Positions 11,789-23,667 of a DNA stretch of 64,000 nt are shown here, in pieces. Source of the stretch: Talinum fruticosum. Its lineage: Eukaryota > Streptophyta > Magnoliopsida > Caryophyllales > Talinaceae. Position numbers and translations under genes: made by a program. The stretch covers positions 434,001-498,000 of the forward strand of contig JAITYX010000010.1 in the NCBI GenBank assembly GCA_021018815.1, read 5' to 3'. The notes under the pieces are model-generated. The model was not told where the DNA came from and made no database searches. It saw nothing but the letters and a program-made list of their open reading frames with translations. Each line of letters opens with the position of its first letter. The first letter of the stretch is position 1.

Positions 11789-11970
11789 AGTGAAAGAGTG
11801 ATAGAAGGTGAAGAATAGAGAGAGTACTGCAAATGATCAAGAAATAGAGAGAGAGAGAGTTGAGTGCGAGAGTGTTTGAGTAAGAGAGCAAAGAGAACAG
11901 AGTGAGACCAATAAATAGCAAAGCGAACAAAAGAAAACGAAGCGATGCTATTTATAAAACGGATGTTTTC
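11789..11970 (-). promoter_or_regulatory. Promoter-like leader upstream of the env-like ORF of element B
   Basis: TATAAATAG at 11956-11948 (minus strand) lies about 165 bp before the env-like ATG and is followed by a CT-rich leader. Layout and the CGTTTT...ATAGC context match element A, although most of the surrounding spacer has diverged. Confidence 0.4.
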
Positions 11971-12467
11971 ATTGAACAAGTGCCTTTCGACTCAGCCCTC
12001 CAAGCAACGGTTAGCGGACTGTTGAATCTTCCGAGTATAACGGCTAGTTGCGAATTTGCTTCTCTCTAAAGGCTAGTTTTCTATACTCGATCACATGCTA
12101 GAGAGAGAAAAGAGATTTTCGATAACATTTACGAGATTCTCCATTGATCAAGAGATGTGTGAGACCCCGAAATTTCAGTGTGTTTGCTTGCTAGTAAATT
12201 AAATTATTAAAAGTTAAGTGAAAAGTTCGAAATTATTAAATTAAGTTAATTAGAATTTTTCCGAGTCGGAATTAGAAACCCGAGAACCGAAACCCGAGTG
12301 TGGGCTAGCTAAATTGGGCCTTGTGAAGCTACTTGGGCCCAATTAAAATAAAAAAGAAAAAGGAATGAGAAATGGAGATTAGTGGCATTGTGTTGGCAAA
12401 GAAAGAAGTAAAGAATTAAGGGGTCCAATTGGAATTAGGCAAGCAAAGCCATTAGTTGTGATTAGGA

Positions 12468-12960
12468 GAAGAGGAGAGAGAAATTGGGATTAAGAACAAA
12501 AGGGGAGGAACAAAGAAGCGAAGTGGAAGCAAGGAAAGAAAAGAAGAGGCAGAGCAGAGAGAGAGCGAGAGGAGACCGAGAGGAAGCAGAACGTAACGAG
12601 AGAGGAGAAAGCGCAAGAGCCGCCTGAACGGCGAGGACGCACCGCCGGTGAGCGAAGGGAGGGTGAGGTTGAGGGAGGTCGAGCAGAGCAGTAAGAAGAA
12701 AGGGGAACGAAAGAGCGCGGAAGCGGGGAAAGTGAGAAGGAGCAGAACACACCGGGAGAGAGGAAGAGCGAGCGGGAGCGGGAGCAAGAGGAACGCCGAA
12801 AACCGGTAGCCGACGGGCACGGCAGGCCCGAGAACAGGCAGCGGATGAAGAGGAAAGGAAAGAGAAGCAGAGGGCGAAAGAAGGAGAGACAAAGCGAGAG
12901 CAACGAGGGCAGCGAAAGAAGGAAGAAGAGGAAGCAAAACCCAAATCGAAACCCAATTCG
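12468..12960. other. Purine-rich strand tract inside the gypsy-like LTR
   Basis: About 490 bp of plus strand are almost all G and A with few pyrimidines. The reverse strand is therefore open in all three frames (12452-12971) purely by composition. I see no protein signature in it. Confidence 0.75.
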
Positions 12961-13901
12961 AAACCTTCCAAAACCGAATTCTTAGAACCTCTAAGAATTT
13001 AAGGTGAGTAATCTGGATTCATCCTCCAGAAATAAAATGAATCAGGTGGATTGAATATGAATTCAAAGCATGAAATTGGAAACCCTAGGTTTAATTGAAG
13101 AAGTTGAAGGCCTAAATTCACTAAACTAAGCAACTCATGAATTAAAGGGCATGTTGTGATTATGTGATATCTAGTTTTGAATTTATGATGTTTAAGTATT
13201 ATCGAGCATGATTATTGAGAATTGGATAAGAATAGCTTGAATAGGTTTAGTGAGAAAACCCGTAAAATTGAGTTCATGATTTAGTGCAGATTTTTCAGTG
13301 AATAAAGCCTGCTGTCTGCATTATTGTGCTGTCATGTGTAGCCCGAAATTCCTGTAATTTTTATTGCAGCTTCGTGGCAATTTATGGAAATTTCCTGTAA
13401 AATTTGGTATGCATTGGATGAGTAGATTGGGAGATATGCAATATTAAGTGAAAATGTGCTGTTTTGGGCTAAAATTAGAACTAAGTGAATAACTGAATTA
13501 AGAGCTGAGATTTAAGAAGCTATGTGGCTAGATTAAGAGATACTTATTGATTAAGAAAAGTTATAGAACCATTAACCACTTATACGCGATAATACGCGAT
13601 CATGAAAACGATGAGTTCATTAATTAGAAATCCTAGTTGGCATGGTTATGTGATTATGTGTTTATCCTAAATTTCATTGATGATAAATGACATAAGCATG
13701 CGTATGTGAAATGAATTGATTGTGCTTGAGTTGGAACTTGCTTATGTGAATTGCTTGTTTTGAAGAAGTTACGTATGAACGTGTTAAGCATGAATTATAT
13801 GAATTAAGTATATCTTATGTATAAGTAATGGGAAGATAAGAAGAAAATAAGAAACATAAAGAACTAAAGAAGGGAGAAAGGATTGTGTTATTGATCTAAG
13901 A

Positions 13902-14110
13902 CCCCACGAATTAAAGAACCCTCTGAAGCTATGGCCATAAAAGTGTCTCGTCAACCCGAAGCCACGAATTATTTTGCTTCTACGAATTATTGACGATGAT
14001 GCGTCCTTCGAGGGAAGGGAGGCTGCCTCGAGGCCACGAATTATATGCCTCCGTGAACCGAGCCCACGAATTATTTTGGCTCCAAGAACTGGGTCTTTAG
14101 AGCGGAACAT
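13902..14110 (+). repeat. Cluster of (C)CACGAATTA motifs in the gypsy-like LTR
   Basis: Five copies of CACGAATTA or TACGAATTA, several with the same following TTTTG, spaced irregularly by 20-60 bp. Function is unknown; it may be an old degenerate tandem repeat. Confidence 0.6.
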
Positions 14111-14392
14111 AAATCTTCTTTCCATTCGAAACTAAGAAGACTTAAAGAATTACGATACGAAGAATCGAATGATCGTGCATGACGAACAAGAAAGAAAGAA
14201 CTAATTATTTATGAAATGCACGATTGAACTCAAGAAAAAGAATAAGAAGAAGATCGAATCCTATTTTCGTAAGAAATGATTGCGATAAGAACTAAGCTAT
14301 GATTTATGATGATTTACATGATGAATGATTCTATGACTTACTTGTGTAGAAATATGAATGAAGTATGTTTGATTGAATTCATGAGTAAGTGA

Positions 14393-14820
14393 TGTCATTA
14401 TGTTTCTCGGCAAGTTGGTAAGTTTAGAATCTCGCATGTCTTAAGCATGTATGATTTGAATCGCATGTCATGAATGAGTTATGAACTTACGTGTGTTTGT
14501 TAATGAATTAATGTGCAAAGTGAAACCCGGGGTTGGGTTTGGATTATTCATCGGGCTAGTGAGCTCATGACATCACCAACATTTCAGGTACGAGGTTAAG
14601 ACCAGCATGTCATTATGTTTCTCGGCAAGTTGGTAAGTTTAGAATCTCGCATGTCTTAAGCATGTATGATTTGAATCGCATGTCATGAATGAGTTATGAA
14701 CTTACGTGTGTTTGTTAATGAATTAATGTGCAAAGTGAAACCTGGGTTGGGTTTGGATTATTCACCGGGCTAGTGAGCTCATGACATCACCAACATTTCA
14801 GTACGAAGTTAAGACCAGCA
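14393..14820 (+). repeat. Tandem duplication, about 214 bp x 2, in the gypsy-like LTR
   Basis: 14393-14607 and 14608-14820 are nearly identical, both starting TGTCATTATG and ending AAGACCAGCA. The second copy differs by small deletions, including loss of a G after CATTTCAG. A smaller direct repeat, CTCCGAGCGTGTGGCTCG, occurs at 14972 and 15008. Confidence 0.9.
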
Positions 14821-15262
14821 GGAGTTGCCTTTGGCTTTTGGAAATAGCAGACGAATAGGAGATGCCGGACTTACTGCATGTTTTTCTCGTCTTTTGTTTG
14901 TAAAGATGTTGTAAAGACTGTTGTATCCGAACTTAAGTTTTACCTATGAATGTAAAATCCCTATGTGAATACTCCGAGCGTGTGGCTCGTTGAGTTGTGT
15001 TGTGTTTCTCCGAGCGTGTGGCTCGTTGAGTTTAAGATTGTATTTCGTGTAGGGTTATGGCTTTAAGCCTATGGGTTTAGCCAGCTTGCAGAGGAAACTC
15101 TGCCGAAATTTCGAAAAACCTTTGAAAACCTAGAATTACGCTTCCGCCAATCCAAGAAAGGGTTATTAACCCCAAGTTGAGATCTTAAGCAGCCTTAGGG
15201 GTTCCTCCTGGGAACCCCGGCATGTAATACTCCTAGGGTGGGTCGAGGGGTGTTACAAGATG

Positions 15263-16560
15263 ATCCCAGAATTTTGATGTCCATTTGTCTAATAAACTAA
15301 GTCTGACTTAGTAAGGTGTTTGAGTGACTTAGAACACACTCGGAAAATAAATAACTCATAGCTCAGTCTTATTCTAATTCAAATGATCAATTTGTTAAAT
15401 TCACTCAAAGCATATAACAATTAATCTCATAATAATTCGGCACTAATCGGATAGTCATGCAATTAACATGCCAAGTTCATTCCTAATAAAGAAAAACTGA
15501 TCTTCACTCGAGAGGTTTAGTGAAAATATCAGCTAATTAAAATTCGGTAGGAATAAACTCAAGTTCAATATCACTTTTCTTAGAATGGTCTCTCAAACAA
15601 TGATACTTGACCTCAATGTGCTTTGTTTTTTATTGCTTGAACTCGGATTCTTGGTAATAATGATTGCACTTAATTCTCACACTTGATTGGGATTGATGTG
15701 AATGTCGATCCAAGATCTTTCAAGTGCTGCTTAATCTAGAGAATCCGAGCACAAGCAAGCTCCATCTACTATGTACTCAGCCTTGGCACTTGATAGGGCA
15801 ACCGAGTTTTACTTCTTTGAATGTCAGGAGATGAGTGATTGACCCGAAATTAGCATGCTTCGATGTGCTCTTTCTATCAACTTTGTATCCAACATACTCG
15901 AAGAAAAGGTTCTCTGTTGATTCAAGCGTTGTACCTATGGGATAGAGGAAGAGGAAAAATTGAGGATTTCACATAGTACTTTTGATCGAAAAAGAAAAAG
16001 AAATCTAATTTATTTCGTACTCTTCACTCAATGAGAAAGTGGGTCGATTCTACAGATCAAACCTATGGGACTTAATTAAAGAATTATGGAAGGGATCCAA
16101 CGGCTTCAAAAGAATTAAATGAGGAGCCGTATGAGGTGAAAAATATCATGTACGATTACGTATAATTGCAGTAAGGGTGACTTATCTCATCAACTTTTCC
16201 ACTATCACCCCCAAAAACCAAACTTACGTAAAGTTTCCGGAGTATCCAAGTGAGGGTAAGATTTGAGTCTTTCGAATACCGGAGACTAAGTGTCTAAATC
16301 CTCGCAAGATACTTGAAAATTCTCTTCACCGCAGTGAGATGTGATACCTTAGGATTAGCTTCAAATCTTGCACAAAGGCAAACACTAAACATGATATCCG
16401 GCCTACTAGATGTGAGATAAAGTAGAGATCTAATCATACCTCTGTAGAGTTTCGATCTACAGACTTTACCTTTCTTATCTAAGTTTAGTTTTGTACTCGC
16501 TACTCATAGGTGTTGCTCGCATGCTTCACATCTTGTAGCTTGTACTTGTTCAATAACTCC
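15263..16560 (-). pseudogene. Element B RNase H / RT C-terminal remnant, interrupted by plastid DNA
   Basis: The reverse complement aligns with element A 5480-6140: the QFLGQSL region (near 15830-15850), the GYKVDRKSTSG-coding region (15850-15890), and the RT thumb region with NPKANHISL-like text near 16350-16420. Between 15890 and about 16241 the alignment is broken by a plastid-like fragment. About 17 bp of element sequence are missing at the break. Many stops; non-functional. Confidence 0.7.
15905..16240 (+). pseudogene. rps12: Nuclear plastid DNA: 3' part of the rps12 trans-spliced intron and start of rps12 exon 2
   Basis: The plus strand contains text I recognise from the plastid rps12 region: GATTCAAGCGTTGTACCTATG and a following purine-rich stretch, AGGAGCCGTATGAGGTGAAAA (16131-16151), which is group II intron domain V, GCAGTAAGGGTGACTTATCT (16171-16190), and ACTATCACCCCCAAAAACCA (16201-16220), the start of exon 2 coding ITPKKP. 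Compared with the plastid layout as I remember it, an internal piece before GAAGGGATCC is missing, and exon 2 is frameshifted and ends after a few codons. This is a nuclear insertion of plastid DNA within the RNase H of element B, not a working gene. The left edge is uncertain by about 15 bp. Confidence 0.8.
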
Positions 16561-16943
16561 TTGGTGTACTTTGATTTATGGGCATAGATTCCATACTTTT
16601 CTTACTTGATTTGCAATCCAAGGAAGAAATTGAGTTCTCCCATCATGCTCATTTGGAACTCATGTCTCATTAACTCAAAAACTCCCGGCATAGAGTTTCA
16701 TTAATAACTCCAAATATAATGTCATCAATAGAGATCCGAATGATAAAAAAATCATTCCCCTTAGTTTTTGTGAAAGAGTTTTGTCAATAAGACCTCTTTT
16801 AAAATCATTTTCAACCAAGAAACTGCTTAGTCTTTCATACCAAGCTCTAAGAGCTTGTTTCGGATCATATAAAGCCTTTTGCAATTTGAAAACATGATTT
16901 AGAACTTGAGAGTTTTCAAATCCAGGGGTCCCTCAACATAAAT
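16560..16943 (-). pseudogene. Element B reverse transcriptase, central part
   Basis: Read in reverse it matches A 5170-5470: MGELNFFLGLQIK-type text near 16620-16650, the DD box region near 16710-16735, and LVENDFKRGLIDKT near 16790-16825. The YVDD context is altered (LLMTLYLE in frame). A solo LTR of the same family separates it from the N-terminal half. Confidence 0.7.
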
Positions 16944-18408
16944 TGAAGGTTTGCTCCTGGAGAGTCTAAGTCACCCTAGAGGGGGTGAATAGGGTGTTGG
17001 AAGATTTTATAGAGAATTAAACTCTTTCGCACAGAATAGAGACGAAAGCAGTTCCGAGTCTAGATTGGACTCGGAAAAGTATTACTCGTAATTACGTGGA
17101 AACCCTCCCGAAGCGTAAATCCACTATTTGAATCCACAAAATACGATGAGATCGACTCAACCAGAATTGCTCCCTTAGACAATTCCCTACAAAGTTTTCC
17201 TAGACTCGAAGTCCCCTTATCCGATCTAGTACTTCCTAACCGAGGTAACCTTTACAGCTGAGGACAATTGAGCTGAGGTAACCCTTACAGCTCAGTCAAG
17301 GGACCTTACTTAGCTAGTAAGAAAGAGAGTTTGTAACTAATTACGGGACTTTACAACTCGGAAAGATGTTAAGTACGGACTTGGAGTTGTAAGTAGAAGA
17401 TTGAATGAGTATTATACGAGAAATATAATTTCAGTAATGGGTTCAGCAATTTTCGGGTCTTGTGAAGTGGCTTCTATTTATAGATGACCAAGCAGATTAG
17501 CCGTTGTGACTATCTTCTGATTAGAAGTCCTTAGTGAACATTGTAACGGTTCTTTTAAGTCGCTCGAAAAGACCCATTGAGATGTGAACGTTGTGCAGCA
17601 GCTCTTGACTCCTTAGGATGTCCCAATCCATTGGTGATGTCTAAAAATTAGGGTGGAAACCACCGTTGAGCTTAGCATTGAAGATTTCCAGCTTTGGAAA
17701 CAGACAACCCCGACATAGTGTCCGGACCTTGGTCGAAGTAGAAAAAGCCTTGTCTGTCGGCGATTTGACATCTTGAAGCCGGTTACTTTTGTAATTCAAA
17801 AGTAGGATAACCTCGTTTAGATAACCTACAAAAGTAAACCAATTTTGGTTCTCAAAGTATAGAATACTTTGGTCCAACATTAGGCACGAGATAATAATTT
17901 AATTAAGATAATTAAGAGCATAATTATTCGAGTCCTAAAAGAGTGGAATTTTCTAAGTGTAATATTCATTATACTCAAATTCCATCTAAGTCGACCTAGA
18001 GAAAGATCAAGTTAGATAGAGAATATCGAGTAAGAGTACTTGATCTAGACAAATATACTTCACACAAAACAAGTCGACTTAGAAAGATGAATTAACGTTG
18101 TAATTCACTTTAACTTAGAATATGAACTCGAACTTAGTTTGAAAGAGTTAGAGTGAATCTTTTGATCATGCGATAAATCCGAGTGATGTCCGAGTGACTC
18201 AAAACCGTCGAGTAAATTGATGAACACGAGTGCGCTTTCGAGTCGAGTCAAAATCGGATGAAAACATTCTCGTAACACTCATAAAAGTTTCTATAACACT
18301 CGGAATAGTTTCTATAATACTCGAATGACTTGTAATCAAAACTTAGAAGGGATGAAGTTAGTATCCGATGGTACTCGGAATGATATACATGTAGAATCTA
18401 AGTCTTCA
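16944..18408 (-). repeat. Solo LTR of the copia family inserted in element B RT (1465 bp)
   Basis: Ends are TGAAGG and TCTTCA on the plus strand, the reverse of the element A LTR. Flanks are TAAAT (16939-16943) and TAAAC (18409-18413), a 5-bp target duplication with one change. RT sequence continues directly on both sides, so a full element inserted and then recombined down to one LTR. Confidence 0.85.
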
Positions 18409-18790
18409 TAAACTTACGCTTGAATATAACGATTGAGAAATACAAACTTAACATCCATTTGATTAAGCTTAATGTTCATGCTAGATGCAAATGCTAAGAG
18501 AATTCCGATTGCCTCAATCCTAGCAACAAGTGGAAAGGTTTCCCAAAAATCAATTCCCTCTTCTTGGTTATATCTCTTAGCAACTAATCCGGCCTTATAT
18601 TTGACTACCAACCCTCCCTCATCTAGTTTGTTCGAAATACCAATTTGGTTCCTATTAATTGGTAGTCGGAAGGTTGTTGTGTCAAAGTTCGGACATGGTT
18701 TTTTTCAAATTGAGTTATTCTTCTTGCATGGCATCTACCCATTCAGGTTCAAGTAAGGCTTCTAGTACATTTTTAGGTTCAATTAATGAG
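18409..18790 (-). pseudogene. Element B reverse transcriptase, N-terminal part
   Basis: The minus frame at 18611-18414 reads VVKYKAGLVAKRYNQEEGID, WETFPLVARIEAIGILLAFA and MNIKLNQMDVKFVFLNRY, the early RT blocks of copia elements. It aligns with element A 4890-5110. A shifted frame upstream carries the WV-start block. Confidence 0.75.
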
Positions 18791-20030
18791 AAGAATGCTG
18801 AAAATGCACATAGATTTTGCAAAGAAGAATGAGTTCATACCCCACTGTTGATATCAAAAAGTATATTCTTTGGTGGGTAATTGGATCCATATTTGAAAGC
18901 TTTACATGTCCTCTAATTGACCAGGTTTGTTGATTGAATGGTCCGATCTTCGATCGGTTCGGTTTCTTGAACATCTTCAACTTGATCTTCGATATTCTTA
19001 GCTAGCTCTCGAACTTGCTCATTTTGAGTCACCTCATTCTAAGTTGGCTCATTCCGAGTTGCCTCAGTTCTTTCGTTTTGACTCATTCGAGCTCAACTTC
19101 AGCAATATCATCTTCATCTCTTTTGAGCTTGAGATTTGAGAAAGTTGACTCGGGACACGCGGATACTTAACTATGAGATGAGTAACCTAGAAATATACCT
19201 TTATCCGACCTTGCATCAAACTTAGTCGGATGTTCCTTACCATTATTATGTACATAGCATTTACATCCAAATGGTTTGAAGTAGGAGATGTTGGGGTTCT
19301 TTCCCTTGTATAGCTCATAGGATGTCTTCTTCAGAATGGGTCCGATGAGCCATCTGTTGAGAGTGTAATTTGGTGTGTTGACTACCTCAACCTTGAAATA
19401 GTAAGGTAGATCATTTTCAATCATCATTGTCCTTCCTATTTCTTTAAGAGTTATGTTCTTTCTCTCCAGATCTGCATTCTATTGAGGAGTTCTTGGTGCG
19501 AAGAAGTTGTGGGAGATGCCATTCTTATCATAGAAGTCTGCAAATTATAAGTAATCGAACTCCCTTCCATGGTCGGTTTAAATTCTTCCGATCTAATTCT
19601 CACACTCCACTTGAATTTTCCTACGAGATCTTTGTGACCTCTTTGAAGGCTTCATTCTTGTTCTTTAGAAAACACACTCACGTAAATTGTGAATAATCAT
19701 CAACAACAACCAGCACATATGATTTACCTCCTAAGCTTTTCACAGGAATTTCACCACACAAATCCATATGAATCAATTCAAGTACTTTAGATGTAGATAC
19801 GAGTCTTGAGTGGTTTGAAATATGATCTCACTTGCTTTCCTTTTGTGCATGCCTTACAGATTTTATCTTTCTTAAATGCACGATTACGTAAACCCCTAAC
19901 TAATCCATAAGAAGCAAGCTTCTTGATGGTATGCATGCTGATATAACCTATTCTATGATGCCATGTCCATGAATCATCATTCAAAGATGCTTTTAAACAT
20001 GATAAATTTTAACTAGAATTTGAAAGAGGA
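18791..20030 (-). pseudogene. Element B integrase and linker remnant
   Basis: The minus strand holds, in order, the pre-integrase finger region (DDSWTWHHRIGYISMHT, 19984-19930), the C.AC..GKQV part (near 19850), the start of the catalytic core, the QNAD/ERKN block (near 19470), and YELYKGKNPNISYFKPFGCK (around 19320-19265), then a charged linker to about 18791. The order and spacing equal those of element A. Frames change several times. Confidence 0.75.
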
Positions 20031-20420
20031 ATTGTATAGGTATTACCTGACCTCGGACTCGAGAGCTTTGTCTCTTTGGTGACTACATCGAAATGAAGTA
20101 GTTATCCGAGTGAATCTTACCTCTTGACCTTTGTCACATAACTAAGAGATGCTCAAAAGGTTGTACTTGATCCCTTTGACAAGGTCGATCGCACTTGACT
20201 GGATTGTCTCCTTCATCAATTCTTCTAATTCCAACTATCTTGCCTTTGCTATTCTCTCCAAATGTGACCTTTCCTCCTTTCATTTTTCTAATTCCGAGAA
20301 GAGTCTTGAGTCCCAAAACTTATGGCGTGAGCATCCACTATCTAAGTACTAGTGACCCTTTCGTTTCTAAGTGACCTACAAAATAGAAATAAACTAACCC
20401 TTCTAACTTCCTCTTACAAA
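20031..20420 (-). pseudogene. Element B protease remnant
   Basis: Reverse text encodes YLDSGCSRHK near 20355-20325, retaining the DSG triad, followed by RKMKGGKVTFGENSKGKIVGIRR (20290-20225, with one interruption). It is short of a working domain because the frame breaks on both sides. Confidence 0.65.
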
Positions 20421-22192
20421 CCCAGAAGCTCGTGTTTCCTGTGTCCTTTTCGAGGAAGATCATTTTTGGGAACCCGATTTGAATAATTTGGGTTTGATCC
20501 GATTTTGAGTCTTCCTTCTAGAGAAGCTGGGTCTATTTCGCTTTGGTTTCAAAACCTTTTCTTTTATAAATAGGTTGAGAAGGCTTTTTCATGAAAACTA
20601 GTTTGGGCTTTGTCCCTTTTCTCTATAAATGAATGGGACAATGCTCAACCTTCCGAACTTACGGTTCGGAATCGGTTTTGAAAAGATTGTTATAAGAATT
20701 GTCTTTCTCTTCAGACATTGTAACCAAGACCTTCTTTTCCGAATGAGACACGCTGAGAGCCAAGTAAAAGATCAAGGTTTTTCTAACCTTGAGTGAGTTT
20801 TAAAACCAACTCTTGAGACTCATTGAACTTCGTTTTAGTTGCTCATTCTCTCGTTATGAGACACTCGGACTCGGTCTCATTATCTTGAGTACTTGGTCTC
20901 AAGGACTTTTAGATTTTGTTTCATTTTTTCTAATTCCTTTTTCAAAGTGATGCTCTCAATAATAAGAGACCCTAGTTGCTCTTTGAGTTCAAAAGAATCT
21001 TAAGTAGATTTTTCTTCCAAAATATAGATTTATCTTACAAGATAAAGTTTGAAAACTTGAGGAAATGGTTAATTACCTCCCGAGGATTTGTTTCCTCAGC
21101 ATTTGAATCATCATTATCCGACGCAAATCCAGCTTACGAGTCGGTAAGTGCCATTAGACACTTTGAGTCATCGGAATCATAATCTGTAGAGGAATCTTCA
21201 TCACTCTAGATAGCCACCAAAACCTTTTTCGTATTTCTGTCCTTCTTTGTCATTGGACGAGTCTTTGACTATGTGCCCCTTGCTGCCATACTCAAAACAG
21301 ACTAATGTTCTTAGATAAAGACACATTAAAAGAGCATGAGTATTTACCTTTCTTGTCTTTGTTGTAGAACTAATGCTTTGGCCGCTTTTTCCACTTTTTG
21401 TATTTCATCATCTTCTTGAAACTTCGACAATGAAATCCATGGGATCCTCTTCGAGTGTGAGGAGCTTAGACTTTATCGTCTTGTCTTCTAAGGCTTTAAG
21501 TGTAATTTTTTTTGGTGTTGACTGAGCTTCCTCCTCTTCTAGGTGCAGCTCATGAGTGAGCAGACTTCCCAATAAGCTCATCCGGTTTCGGCTTGGAAAG
21601 ATCTTGAGCTTCTTCGAATATTGTCACCTTGGGACCCCATCTTCTCTTTGGTAGAGTTCTCATAATTTTCTAACAACTTCTTTGTGAGAGATCTTTCTAC
21701 CCAGAGATTTGAGATTGTTGACAATCTCAATAAAACGAATGTACATCCGAATGATGTTCTCCTCGAGATCCATTTTGAACATTTCGTACTTATGATGAAA
21801 CCGACTTATCTTTGCTTACTTCACTTGGTTGGTTCCTTCATAGGTGTTGACTAAGGTATCCCATACTTCTTTAGGCTGTGTCACATGCAGACACTCTGTT
21901 GTATTTTTCTAGGTTGATTGCGCACATCGAGTGTTTATGGCTTTGATATTCTTCCTGTATTTTTCATTCTCTTCAATAGGGTACTTTGACTTCTCCTTGG
22001 GTACAGCTCTTGATCCTTCCATCTTCATAGGAGTGTATTTCCCATGTTTGATGATGTTCCGGACATCCTCATCACGAGTCCAGGATGAAGCATTCCATTC
22101 TCTTCTTCCGAGTGTGCAAAGTTCGAACCTTTGAACTTAGGTGGTCTTGTGAAAGATCTTCCTTCATCGAACTCTACATTGTTCTAAGCCAT
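20421..22192 (-). pseudogene. Element B gag remnant
   Basis: The start ATG is at 22192-22190 and is followed by a stop as third codon (TAG), exactly as in element A. Capsid-like text (MYIRFTEIVNNLKSL type) aligns around 21760-21700. The zinc knuckle at about 21290 reads CFEYGSKGH, with tyrosine in place of the second cysteine. A coiled-coil-like tail with many charged residues follows to about 20500. Confidence 0.65.
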
Positions 22193-22228
22193 CTGATCCT
22201 TTAGACAATGAAATCCTCTTCAAAAGTT

Positions 22229-22243
22229 AGGCTCGATACCAAT
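22229..22243 (-). other. Primer-binding site of element B
   Basis: The reverse strand reads TTGGTATCGAGCC next to the LTR end, the same variant of the Met-tRNA site as in element A. Confidence 0.75.
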
Positions 22244-23667
22244 TGAAGGTTAGCTCTTAAGTCACCCTAAAGGGGGTGAATAGGGTGATGGAAGTTTTTG
22301 TGAATTAACAATGAATTCAGCCTAACAAGCACTTAGAAAATAATTCCGAGTCTAGAATGAACTCAAAAACAATTAAAACATAGAAATACGTGGAAACTCT
22401 TCTAGGGCAGAAAACCATAGATAGTGTTAATCCAAGCACCATGTCAAATCCACTATTTTGAATCCACAAAATAAAAGGATCGACTCTTTACATAATTGCT
22501 CCCTTATACAATTCAATTACAAGTTTTTCTAGACTCGGAAATCCCTTTATCTAATCTTCCTAACCGAGGCAACCTTTACAACTAGGGACAATCGAGCTGA
22601 GTTAACCCTTATAGCTTAGTTAAGGAACTAACAGAGAATAGAAAGTGTAGATATGATTATAAGACTTTCTCTTCATAACTCAAAAAGTAGAAACTTAAGA
22701 ATTGGAGTTGTAATATGAAAATTGAGTAAGTATGCACTGAGCAAGTGTTTTTCCGTATTCAACAACAATCTTCAAGTCTTGTAGAGAGGCTTCTATTTAT
22801 ACATAGCATGGCAAATTAGCTATTGAGGCTTGGTGCTGGATTGGTGAGCTTTAATAGCCGTTGTAACGGCTAGTCCGAGTCACTCGAAAAGGATCCGTTG
22901 TAATGTGAATGTTGTATGGTGGTCCTTGGCCTGAAAGTGGTCCATCCCACTGGTTGTGACTGAAATATGGGGTAGAAACAACCGTTGGACTCAAATTTGA
23001 TGTTTACCGGATATGGAAACAAACAACCACGACACGGTGTCCGAGCCATGTCCAGGAATATTGATTTTCTATCTGTTGGTGTTTAACGGGTAGAAACCTA
23101 GGTTGCTTTTGCTTTTCAAAATTGGATTAAAATAATTTAATCAACCTACAAAAGCAAATCAAAGTGGTACTCAAAGTATAAAAATACTTTAGTTCATGAT
23201 TAAGCAACAATAATAATTAATCCAAAGTAATTAAGCACTTAATTATCTTTAGCCTAAATAAATAGAACTTTCTGAGTCTAATATTCATTAGGTGCAAATT
23301 CCATCTTGAATCAATCCCTTGAATGATCAAGTTAATAAGAATAAACAATAAAAATTCATAAACTTGATTAAGTAAATAATTTCATTCAATAAATTGACTT
23401 AGAAAAGAGAATTAACGATGTAATTCATTTTCATTTTCAACACCAAGTCAGCACGCAAAATATAAAGTGTTTATTAAATTATTTACTCATGCCATTGTTC
23501 TGAATTGTGTCCGAGTGGGTCGAAACCCGAGTTAAATGTGTTAAACTCAATAGATGGTTTTTGAGTGGGTAAGATAGAATTGAAAACTCATAGATGAGCT
23601 TCTTAAATTATTAGAATGACTTGAAATCAAAACCATAGAGATATAGAGAGTTATATCCGAGTCTTCA
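22244..23667 (-). repeat. 5' LTR of element B (1424 bp)
   Basis: Reverse-oriented LTR, from TGAAGGTTAGCTC after the primer site to CCGAGTCTTCA. The outer primer-side end lacks about ten bases present in other copies (TTAGCTCTTAAGTCACC in place of a longer form). Confidence 0.88.

Larger units (their letters stand above)
12158..15257. mobile_element. 3.1 kb solo LTR, Ty3/gypsy-like, inserted in element B
   Basis: It begins TGTGAGACCCCG and ends GGGTGTTACA, so it has TG...CA ends, and is flanked by a perfect 5-bp duplication AGATG (12153-12157 and 15258-15262). No coding domain lies between these ends, so it is a single LTR left by recombination. Ends of this style are common in plant chromovirus-type gypsy LTRs, but the lineage is not certain. 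Element B sequence resumes on both sides: the pol-env spacer to the left and RNase H to the right. Confidence 0.8.
10561..23667 (-). mobile_element. Element B: second Sirevirus-like copia element, reversed, truncated at its 3' end by element A
   Basis: Read on the minus strand, the order is 5' LTR (22244-23667), Met-tRNA primer site, gag, protease, integrase, RT, RNase H and env-like ORF. The env-like ORF stops at 10561 where element A begins; the remainder and the 3' LTR would lie left of the window if A inserted here. B carries three later insertions: a gypsy-like solo LTR (12158-15257), a plastid fragment (about 15905-16240) and a solo LTR of the same family (16944-18408). All genes are broken. 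Bases right after its 5' LTR are TTATC; no partner duplication can be checked. Confidence 0.85.

Noticed and set aside
12452..12971. Three overlapping long minus-strand ORFs (137-169 codons)
   Set aside because: They lie in a purine-only tract, which leaves all three reverse frames open. The proteins are low-complexity Ser/Leu/Arg/Pro with no domain.
13784..14125. 113-codon minus ORF with IIRG repeats
   Set aside because: It results from the CACGAATTA repeats in a solo LTR; no family match.
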